Assembly: GCA_026983855.1 (NCBI GenBank) | Contig: JALSTE010000011.1 | Coordinates: 1 to 5,748, forward strand | DNA length: 5,748 bases | Source of the DNA: Acidimicrobiia bacterium | Lineage (GTDB): Bacteria > Actinomycetota > Acidimicrobiia > Acidimicrobiales > Poriferisodalaceae | Reading direction: 5' to 3' | In this document: one piece after another, positions 1-4,555 of the stretch | How positions within the stretch are numbered: the stretch's first letter is position 1 | How the letters are laid out: every line of letters begins with the position of its first letter | Translations under genes and position numbers: made by a program | Notes under the pieces: generated by a model | Told to the model about the DNA's origin: nothing | What the model saw: only the letters and a program-made list of their open reading frames with translations | Database searches by the model: none

Positions 1-526
1 CGAGGTCGAGTCCACTGAGACGGGACCGGGCGTCCCCCAGCACCACACTCAGTGAAGCCAGGTCATCGGGCAGATCGGCGAGGACCACGTCCCCGTTGCC
101 GATTGTCCCCTCCGACGCCCGGGTCGTGTCCAGGGCCACCTCGAGTCCCACCACCCCCACCGTGGCCAGTCGGTCGGCCGAGGTGAGCTGGGTACCGATC
201 CACGGCAGGCGCCGGGCCGGGGCCAGGATCCACGAGCTGACGTCGGAATCGGCCCGCCTCATGGCCTCCAGGGTCACCTCGAGGCGGTCCACGGCCGAGC
301 CGTCGATCAGGGACTCGACGGTGAGCTCCCGCCGGAGATCCCTGAGCTCGGTGTTGGCCTCGGTCACCGAGGTGCGGGCCCTCAACAGGATCCACACCGT
401 GAGTCCGACCCACAGGATCAGGCCCAGGAGGACGAACACCGCCACCGCACCCCAGGGGATCCGTGTCCGACCCCGATGACCGGGGGAAACGGGCGCGACT
501 GCGACTGGGGCGCCCGGCTCGGTCAT
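1..526 (-). CDS. DUF4012-like membrane-anchored protein, N-terminal part (3' end outside window)
   Basis: My own translation gives 175 residues from an ATG at 526 with no stop before the window edge, so the C-terminal part is missing. Residues 1-23 are a Pro/Arg-rich cytoplasmic tail. Residues 24-48 form one strongly hydrophobic transmembrane helix followed by Arg residues, and 52-95 look helical, possibly coiled coil. Around 98-118 there is a segment reading SSWILAPARRLPWIGTQL, followed by a small hydrophobic helix. The pattern of N-terminal anchor, helical region and 'W..a..lPwiG..l' is what I remember from the start of actinobacterial DUF4012 proteins, a family of unknown function often found in surface-polysaccharide loci. 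The rest of the protein would be extracytoplasmic. There is no strong Shine-Dalgarno sequence, but a -10-like hexamer lies 7 nt before the ATG, so the message may be leaderless. An in-frame TGA lies about 60 nt upstream of the ATG. The reading frame is secure; the family name is a moderate-confidence recall. Confidence 0.72.
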   Translation of the reverse strand, partial: MTEPGAPVAVAPVSPGHRGRTRIPWGAVAVFVLLGLILWVGLTVWILLRARTSVTEANTELRDLRRELTVESLIDGSAVDRLEVTLEAMRRADSDVSSWILAPARRLPWIGTQLTSADRLATVGVVGLEVALDTTRASEGTIGNGDVVLADLPDDLASLSVVLGDARSRLSGLDL

Positions 527-533
527 CTGATCC

Positions 534-562
534 AGGATAGGGCCGTCGGCTCCCGCAGTTAC
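534..562 (-). promoter_or_regulatory. Candidate promoter for the DUF4012-like gene, predicted leaderless
   Basis: On the minus strand a GTAACT hexamer (557-562, 3 of 6 matches to TTGACA) is followed after exactly 17 nt by TATCCT (534-539, 4 of 6 matches to TATAAT, fitting TAnnnT). The ATG at 526 begins 7 nt after the -10 element, so transcription should start at or within a base or two of the start codon. This is the same geometry as the promoter of the preceding gene. The -35 match is weak. Confidence 0.42.
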
Positions 563-587
563 GTCCCCGCCGACCTCACGTGGGGAC
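563..587 (-). terminator. Possible hairpin between the LAFTG-protein gene and the DUF4012-like gene
   Basis: A perfect 6-bp inverted repeat, GTCCCC and GGGGAC, is separated by 13 nt. It lies 37 nt past the stop codon of the sorted surface-protein gene and directly upstream of the candidate -35 of the next gene. The position suits a terminator or a processing hairpin that separates two transcription units. There is no T tract after it and the loop is long, so intrinsic termination is uncertain. Confidence 0.25.
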
Positions 588-624
588 TCTCACCGCCGGG
601 AACGGATGGACCGGGGAGCGGGGA

Positions 625-1029
625 TCAGACCTCGGCCCGGCGACGCTTGCGGGTGGAGGCCACCAGCACCAGGCCGGCACCGGTGGCCCCGGCGCCGATG
701 AGGGCCAGGGTGAGGGCGTCGGTACCGGTGAAGGCCAGGTTCCCGTTGTCACCGTTGGTGCCCGACTCGTTGCCGGTGGATCCGTTCGAGCCGTTCGAGC
801 CGTTACCCACCGTGGTGGTGGTGGCCTGGGTGGTCGTGGTCACCTGGGTGGTCGTGGTGGAACCCTGGTCGGTGCCCTGACCGGTGTTGTTGCCCTGACC
901 GTTACCGTAGGTGTCGGCTCCCGCCGGGGCCGCCACCATCAGCAGTCCGGCCAGCAGAAATCCGGCGAACAGACCACGTCGTCCAACCCGCCGGTTCCTC
1001 TTGTTCGATGTCGTCGATGTCGCAGCCAT
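625..1029 (-). CDS. Small secreted protein with LAFTG sortase sorting signal
   Basis: A 134-residue protein. Residues 1-19 are basic, and 20-36 form a hydrophobic core ending in a signal-peptidase-type A-G-A site, with cleavage predicted after Ala38. Residues 40-57 are Gly/Asn/Gln-rich. Residues 58-73 are a Thr-rich stalk (TTTTQVTTTTQATTTT), and 75-96 are Gly/Asn/Ser-rich. The C-terminus has the three parts of a cell-wall sorting signal: LAFTG at 98-102, a hydrophobic stretch to about 125, and a basic tail (RKRRR). LAxTG variants are the motif associated with class E sortases of high-GC actinobacteria, so sortase anchoring to the cell wall is a reasonable inference. No globular domain is visible; it looks like a stalk, spacer or coat protein. 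The frame is open 34 codons further upstream, but the ATG at 1029 is preferred because the signal peptide and promoter fit it. No sortase gene is in the window. Confidence 0.85.
   Translation of the reverse strand: MAATSTTSNKRNRRVGRRGLFAGFLLAGLLMVAAPAGADTYGNGQGNNTGQGTDQGSTTTTQVTTTTQATTTTVGNGSNGSNGSTGNESGTNGDNGNLAFTGTDALTLALIGAGATGAGLVLVASTRKRRRAEV
782..858 (-). repeat. Short in-frame tandem repeats (9 bp and 18 bp) in the stalk of the LAFTG protein
   Basis: Two kinds of coding microrepeat are visible. A 9-bp unit (ccgttcgag on the plus strand) occurs at 782-790 and 791-799 with a partial third copy, encoding Gly-Ser-Asn triplets. A 16-bp exact match at 825-840 and 843-858 recurs with an 18-bp period, encoding TTTTQ-type hexapeptides. 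Both periods are multiples of three, so copy-number changes would lengthen or shorten the stalk without breaking the frame. Confidence 0.75.
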
Positions 1030-1036
1030 GACTTTC

Positions 1037-1065
1037 AACCTATCGCCAAGGTCGGGTCCTGTCCA
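1037..1065 (-). promoter_or_regulatory. Promoter of the LAFTG surface-protein gene, predicted leaderless
   Basis: On the minus strand TGGACA (1060-1065, 5 of 6 matches to TTGACA) is followed after 17 nt by TAGGTT (1037-1042), a -10 sequence typical of high-GC actinobacteria. Only 7 nt separate the -10 from the ATG at 1029. Transcription should therefore begin at about the A of the start codon. There is no clear Shine-Dalgarno sequence, which agrees with a leaderless message. Confidence 0.6.
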
Positions 1066-1072
1066 CACTCTG

Positions 1073-1086
1073 CGTGATATCTCACG
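1073..1086. promoter_or_regulatory. Inverted repeat just upstream of the LAFTG-gene promoter (possible operator)
   Basis: CGTGA and TCACG are perfect inverted arms separated by 4 nt. They lie 7 nt upstream of the predicted -35 hexamer, in the stretch where an activator would bind or where a repressor could overlap the polymerase. A second 5-bp inverted repeat (ACTCA / TGAGT, 1098-1112) lies further upstream. Arms this short can occur by chance, so this is only a candidate site. Confidence 0.22.
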
Positions 1087-1207
1087 GAGTTTCAACCACT
1101 CAAAGTATGAGTCAGGAATTCCGACCGCCACTTGAAGCGTAGCCCCGGATCGAAGTGGATTCCATCCTGGCGCCTCAATTCGCCATCGGCGGAAACACCG
1201 GCGACTG

Positions 1208-1804
1208 TTAGCCTTCGCCGGCGGTGAACCGCGAATCGCTCAGGCCCGTGGCCGACGGAAACATCAGATCCAGCAGGGGCAGAAGACTCTGCTCGATCTC
1301 GGTGGCCGTCTTCTCGTAGAACTTTCGCCGCCTCTTGTAAGGATCCTCTATGTCGTCCCCGGCCCCCCCAAGCCCGATCTGGCCCACCGGCCGATCCCGG
1401 GTCAGTGACTCGATCCACTCCGGAACCCCCATGTCGGAGGCCCTGGGTCCCCTCCGCTCCGCCAGACGGGCCAGTTCCCTCAGGGTTCCGATGCGGGCCG
1501 CCCGGTCCATGGCCAGGACCGCGGCCTCCCTCACGTGATTGCCGGCCATACCCACCACCAGGTCCGCCGATCGAACCATCATCGCCGAGAGTCTCCGGCT
1601 GCGGTGACCTGACATGTCGATGCCCCGGGCCTCCATCACGTCCAAGGCGTAGCCCGGTGATGGCTGCCCCTCCCCGGCCAGCCCGGCCGATCGGACCAGG
1701 ACGTCGAGGCCTCTCTCCCCGGTGATGGCCCGGGTCATGTACTCCGCCATGGGGGACCGGCAGATGTTGCCCGTACACACGAAAAGTATCCTCGTCGCAC
1801 CCAT
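1208..1804 (-). CDS. Low-molecular-weight protein-tyrosine-phosphatase family protein
   Basis: 198 residues from the ATG at 1804. Directly after the first beta strand (RILFV) comes the P-loop C-T-G-N-I-C-R-S at residues 10-17, a perfect CX5R(S/T) signature with Cys10 as nucleophile and Arg16 binding phosphate. Near the end, D-P-Y at 154-156 matches the Asp-Pro general-acid loop (DPY/DPF) of the family. The predicted activity is dephosphorylation of tyrosine-phosphorylated proteins in the cytoplasm. Arsenate reductases share the fold and remain possible. It is 40-50 residues longer than the classic 150-residue enzymes because of an insert before the DPY loop. A GTG at 1834 overlaps the preceding stop as GTGA and would add 10 residues. 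I chose ATG 1804 because it has GGAG 7 nt upstream and starts right before the conserved strand. I recall similar genes after sua5 in streptomycetes. Close linkage to DUF4012-like and surface-protein genes hints at a Wzb-like envelope role, which is an inference. Confidence 0.88.
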   Translation of the reverse strand: MGATRILFVCTGNICRSPMAEYMTRAITGERGLDVLVRSAGLAGEGQPSPGYALDVMEARGIDMSGHRSRRLSAMMVRSADLVVGMAGNHVREAAVLAMDRAARIGTLRELARLAERRGPRASDMGVPEWIESLTRDRPVGQIGLGGAGDDIEDPYKRRRKFYEKTATEIEQSLLPLLDLMFPSATGLSDSRFTAGEG

Positions 1805-1830
1805 CGACCCGCTCCGTCCGTCCGCTGAAA

Positions 1831-3306
1831 TCACTGGTGGGGGGGCTCGATGACCACCGAACCCTGTCTGATCACCACCGGCAACCGCCCCGAGAGATCC
1901 ACCACCGTAGACGCCACGGACGACAGTCGCCCCCCGTCCACGGCGGCATCTCCGGAGTCACCGAGTTGGGCCCGGACCCCGGCCAGGGTCCGGGGCGTCT
2001 CCCGACCGTGGAGGTTGGCGCTGGTGGCGACCAGGGGACCCACGCGGCCGATCAGGCGCAACAGTTCCGGATGGTCGGGGCATCTCAGTCCGATACGCCC
2101 CTCCCTCACCAGGGTCGGTGCCCGCTCGGCCCACACGGGTTCCACCGGGAGAACGGCGGTGAGCCCCCCGGGCCAGTGGCGTCCCAGCAGTTCCCGGGCC
2201 GCCGGCGTGATCCGGGCCATCTCCCCGGCCATGGCCGGACCATCCACCAAGACGGCCATGACCACGTCATCGGGCCTTCCCTTGACGGCCCGAATCCTCC
2301 CCACCACCCCGGGGGCGTCAGCCCGCCCAACCAGGCCGTAGACGGTGTCGGTGGGAACCACCGCGATCCCGCCCCGCAACAGAACCTCCTCAACAGTGGA
2401 CCAGTGGCCCCCGGAATCACCACCCCGGCGGGCCGCCAGGAACCTGACACGTCCCACCTGATCCTCATGCCCGGACACGTCCACCAGTCCGGACGCCAGG
2501 GCCAGATCGTGGGCCCGTGCCATCTGGGACGGGTCCATCTCCACCACGACCGACCCACCCGGTCTCAGCCACGACACCGCTCCCGCGATCACCTCCGCCA
2601 CGTCGGCGAACCCGTCGCCCCGACCCCTCAGGGCGCCCCCGGGCTCCCAGTGGACCACCGCATCCTCCACCACGTCCCCGGGGGACACGTAGGGGGGATT
2701 GGCCACCACCAGGTCGACAGCCCCCCTCAGCTCGGGGGGCAGGGCCCCGTACCAGTCACCCTCCACCAGGCGTACCCGGTTCCCGGCCCTCCCGACACCG
2801 GCCAGGTTGGCCCGGGCCACCGCCAGGGCGTCCGCGGAGACGTCAGTGCCCCAGACCCGGGCCCGGGGATGCTCCACGGCCACGGACAGGGCGATGGCCC
2901 CCGATCCCGTCCCCAGGTCCACGACGATGGGATACGAACCGGGGGCGCCGGAAAGTTCGGCCAGGGCCAGATCCACCAGGGTCTCGGTCTCCGGCCGGGG
3001 GATCAGGACCCGGGGATCGACCATGAGGTCCAGACGGCGGAAACCCCAGTGTCCCAACACGTACTGCAGGGGCTCACCGGCCGCCCGGCGGCCCAGCATG
3101 GCGTCGAATCGGGCCACACCCTTCTCCGTGGCCGGCTCACCGCGGCGCAGAAACCATTCCCCCGGCCCGAACCCGGCCGCCTCCTCCACGATGAACCGGG
3201 CGTCCATGGGGCCCGCCGCCACCCCGGGGGCCGAGAGTCGCGACCTCCCCTCCTCCTCCAGGTGGCCCCAGGTGAGGCCCCCGGGGGGGATCTCGGACTC
3301 AGCCAT
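1831..3306 (-). CDS. prmC-tsaC: Fusion of PrmC (release factor glutamine methyltransferase) and TsaC/Sua5-type threonylcarbamoyl-AMP synthase
   Basis: One uninterrupted frame of 491 residues holds two complete enzyme domains. Residues 8-80 resemble the helical N-terminal domain of PrmC. RPETE (104-108), the SAM-binding loop VVDLGTGSG (128-136) and the catalytic NPPY (203-206) define an N5-glutamine methyltransferase acting on the GGQ motif of release factors. The usual 'EIGxxQ' region reads EMDPSQ (256-261). After a Gly-rich linker (about 293-301), residues 302-491 are a YrdC/TsaC domain with PTDTVYGL (318-325), VKGRP (341-345), ATSAN (427-431) and STVVDL (466-471). This domain makes threonylcarbamoyl-AMP from threonine, bicarbonate and ATP for tRNA t6A37. 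The extra C-terminal Sua5 domain is absent. The ATG overlaps the prfA stop by 8 nt, and the TGA overlaps a GTG of the phosphatase gene. In most actinobacteria prmC and sua5 are separate neighbours. A strong internal ribosome-binding site at the junction may also give a separate TsaC. Confidence 0.93.
   Translation of the reverse strand: MAESEIPPGGLTWGHLEEEGRSRLSAPGVAAGPMDARFIVEEAAGFGPGEWFLRRGEPATEKGVARFDAMLGRRAAGEPLQYVLGHWGFRRLDLMVDPRVLIPRPETETLVDLALAELSGAPGSYPIVVDLGTGSGAIALSVAVEHPRARVWGTDVSADALAVARANLAGVGRAGNRVRLVEGDWYGALPPELRGAVDLVVANPPYVSPGDVVEDAVVHWEPGGALRGRGDGFADVAEVIAGAVSWLRPGGSVVVEMDPSQMARAHDLALASGLVDVSGHEDQVGRVRFLAARRGGDSGGHWSTVEEVLLRGGIAVVPTDTVYGLVGRADAPGVVGRIRAVKGRPDDVVMAVLVDGPAMAGEMARITPAARELLGRHWPGGLTAVLPVEPVWAERAPTLVREGRIGLRCPDHPELLRLIGRVGPLVATSANLHGRETPRTLAGVRAQLGDSGDAAVDGGRLSSVASTVVDLSGRLPVVIRQGSVVIEPPHQ
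2377..2391 (-). promoter_or_regulatory. Internal Shine-Dalgarno sequence with TTG codon at the PrmC-TsaC domain junction
   Basis: A perfect GAGGAGG (2385-2391) is followed after 5 nt by TTG (2377-2379, Leu310 of the fusion), in frame with the TsaC domain. The codons around it (ACT, GTT, GTT, TTG) are unusually AT-rich for this gene, which otherwise prefers GTC/GTG/CTG/ACC. Low GC plus a consensus Shine-Dalgarno is typical of a translation start. It could start a standalone TsaC of about 182 residues or be a relic of a formerly separate gene. The Glu-Glu codons alone can give GAGGAG by chance. Confidence 0.35.
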
Positions 3307-4363
3307 CCCCGCTCAGCTGACGTTGCCGCTCGTCGGCCATGAGGGCCTCGACCAGCTCATCGAGATCCCCTCCCAGGATGCGGTCCAGCTTGTAGAGGGT
3401 CAGACCGATCCGGTGGTCGGTGACCCGGTTCTCCTTGAAGTTGTAGGTGCGGATCTTCTCCCCCCGGCCGCCACCCCCCACCTGACCCCGCCTCTGGGCG
3501 GAGAGCTCCGCCGCCTGCTCCTCCTGGCGCATCTTGAGCAGGCGGGATCTCAGTACCCGCAGGGCCTTCTCCTTGTTCTGGAGCTGGCTCTTCTCGTCCT
3601 GCATGGCCACCACCACGCCGGTGGGCAGGTGGGTGACCCTGACCGCCGAGTCGGTGGTGTTCACCGACTGGCCACCGGGCCCCGAAGACCGGTAGACGTC
3701 GATCTGCAGGTCGTTGGGATCGATCCTGACGTCGACCTCCTCGGCCTCGGGTAGGACCGAGACCGTCGCCGAGGAGGTGTGGATCCGACCCTGGGACTCG
3801 GTGACGGGCACCCTCTGAACCCGGTGGGGGCCACCCTCGTGCTTGAGTCTGGTCCACACCCCGTCGCCCTTGACCAGGGCGGTCACGTCACTGAGACCCC
3901 CCAACTCGGAGGGGTGGGCCTCGAGGACCTCCATCCCCCATCCCCGGGACGAGGCGTAGTTGCGGTACATCTCGAAGAGGTCCCGGGCGAACAGGTTCGC
4001 CTCCTCACCACCCTCGGCCCCCCTGATCTCGAGGATCACGTTCTTGGCGTCGTTGGGGTCCCGGGGCAGCAATTGCAGCCGGAACTCCTCCTCGGCCCTC
4101 TCGGCCTCGGCCTGGGAGACGTTGACCAGCTCCCGGTATTCGTCGCGATCGGAACCGGTGGCCTCGGCGAGCATCTCCCGGGCCGCCTCCAGGTCTTCGA
4201 CGGCCTCGCGCCATCTGCGGCCGGCTCCGACGATCGCCGCCAGCTCGGCGTGGCGGCGACCCAGTTCGGCGAACCGGTTGCGGTCCGAGGCCACGCCGGG
4301 GTCCCCGAGCTGGGTCTCGACATTCCTCAGTTCGTCGGTGAGCCGTTCGAGTCGTTCGAGCAC
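3299..4363 (-). CDS. prfA: Peptide chain release factor 1 (RF1)
   Basis: 354 residues, a normal length for RF1. The N-terminal 100 residues are helical and charged as in domain 1. PVT at 186-188 is the P-x-T tripeptide that reads UAA and UAG, which separates RF1 from RF2 (SPF). HTSSATVSVLPE (195-206) and GPGGQ (228-232) follow. Gln232 of GGQ enters the peptidyl-transferase centre and is the expected substrate of the PrmC domain encoded next. The conserved EKIRTYNF block at 302-309 and VTDHRI at 314-319 complete the family pattern. The start is GTG at 4363, because the N-terminus then aligns with other RF1 proteins and no ATG, GTG or TTG start lies upstream in the open frame. That GTG has no convincing Shine-Dalgarno. 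It is preceded by a 13-bp palindrome and a 51-bp repeat array. The stop overlaps prmC. Confidence 0.96.
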   Translation of the reverse strand: MLERLERLTDELRNVETQLGDPGVASDRNRFAELGRRHAELAAIVGAGRRWREAVEDLEAAREMLAEATGSDRDEYRELVNVSQAEAERAEEEFRLQLLPRDPNDAKNVILEIRGAEGGEEANLFARDLFEMYRNYASSRGWGMEVLEAHPSELGGLSDVTALVKGDGVWTRLKHEGGPHRVQRVPVTESQGRIHTSSATVSVLPEAEEVDVRIDPNDLQIDVYRSSGPGGQSVNTTDSAVRVTHLPTGVVVAMQDEKSQLQNKEKALRVLRSRLLKMRQEEQAAELSAQRRGQVGGGGRGEKIRTYNFKENRVTDHRIGLTLYKLDRILGGDLDELVEALMADERQRQLSGDG

Positions 4364-4371
4364 GGGAACCC

Positions 4372-4377
4372 AGGATA
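4372..4377 (-). promoter_or_regulatory. -10-like hexamer 8 nt before the prfA start codon
   Basis: TATCCT on the minus strand is identical to the proposed -10 of the DUF4012-like gene and sits 8 nt before the GTG of prfA, a leaderless spacing. No acceptable -35 hexamer lies 16-19 nt upstream, where the sequence is nearly pure G/C. An internal, weak or activator-dependent promoter for prfA is possible but poorly supported. Confidence 0.2.
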
Positions 4378-4378
4378 T

Positions 4379-4391
4379 GGCCTCAGAGGCC
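4379..4391. repeat. 13-bp palindrome upstream of prfA
   Basis: GGCCTC and GAGGCC are perfect inverted arms around a single central base, 15 nt before the prfA GTG. In RNA this would most likely fold as a GGCC stem with a 5-nt loop. As DNA it could be a protein-binding site. It lies between the 51-bp repeats and the start codon, in a leader that otherwise offers no obvious ribosome binding site. Confidence 0.4.
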
Positions 4392-4402
4392 CGGTCCCGG
4401 CG

Positions 4403-4555
4403 GGAACCCCCAGCCCCGACCAGACCCCACAGATCGTGTCCCGCCAGTCATCAGGAACCCCCAGCCCCGACCAGACCCCACAGACGGTGTCCCGCCAGTC
4501 AGCGGGAACCCCCAGCCCCGACCAGACCCCTCAGATCGTGTCCCGCCAGTCATCG
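4403..4555. repeat. Three tandem 51-bp repeats upstream of prfA, copied from the 3' end of the preceding gene
   Basis: Full units lie at 4403-4453, 4454-4504 and 4505-4555, with GGAACC of a fourth at 4556-4561. Units 1 and 3 differ at two positions; unit 2 differs from each at a few more. Unit 3 overlaps the last eight codons (PDDWRDTI) and stop of the upstream gene plus about 20 nt of downstream sequence. In units 1 and 2 the stop position is TGT instead of TGA. The length is a multiple of 3, so all copies share a frame. On the mRNA strand each unit has GGGG, GG, GGGG and GGGGG runs separated by 2-3 nt, which could form a G-quadruplex. The array resembles in concept the mycobacterial MIRU elements, which sit between operon genes and overlap their stop and start codons; no sequence relationship is claimed. 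Confidence 0.93.

Noticed and set aside
63..413. Minus-strand 116-codon frame overlapping the DUF4012-like gene
   Set aside because: It is out of frame with the transmembrane-anchored product from ATG 526, has no hydrophobic or domain pattern, and is Gly/Arg/Pro-rich as expected of a shifted frame.
96..1135. Several plus-strand frames of 70-165 codons
   Set aside because: They are antisense to the DUF4012-like and LAFTG-protein genes and encode low-complexity Arg/Pro/Gly/Val-rich sequence.
1180..1204. TCGCC/GGCGA inverted repeat just after the phosphatase stop as a terminator
   Set aside because: The stem is 5 bp with a 15-nt loop and no T tract. It is too weak to list as a terminator.
1837..3342. 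A 501-codon open frame on the plus strand
   Set aside because: It is exactly antisense to the PrmC-TsaC gene. Its product is Pro/Gly/His/Gln-rich with no recognisable domain, the usual shadow of a high-GC gene.
4531..4533. TGA opposite TGT (Cys) in sister repeats, considered as a selenocysteine codon
   Set aside because: No SECIS-like element or selenoprotein family match is visible, and a TGA stop between duplicated copies is explained by a simple point difference. UGA is also used as an ordinary stop by most genes here.
4403..4555. CRISPR array
   Set aside because: The 51-bp units are directly adjacent with no unique spacers and overlap a coding 3' end. There are no cas genes.
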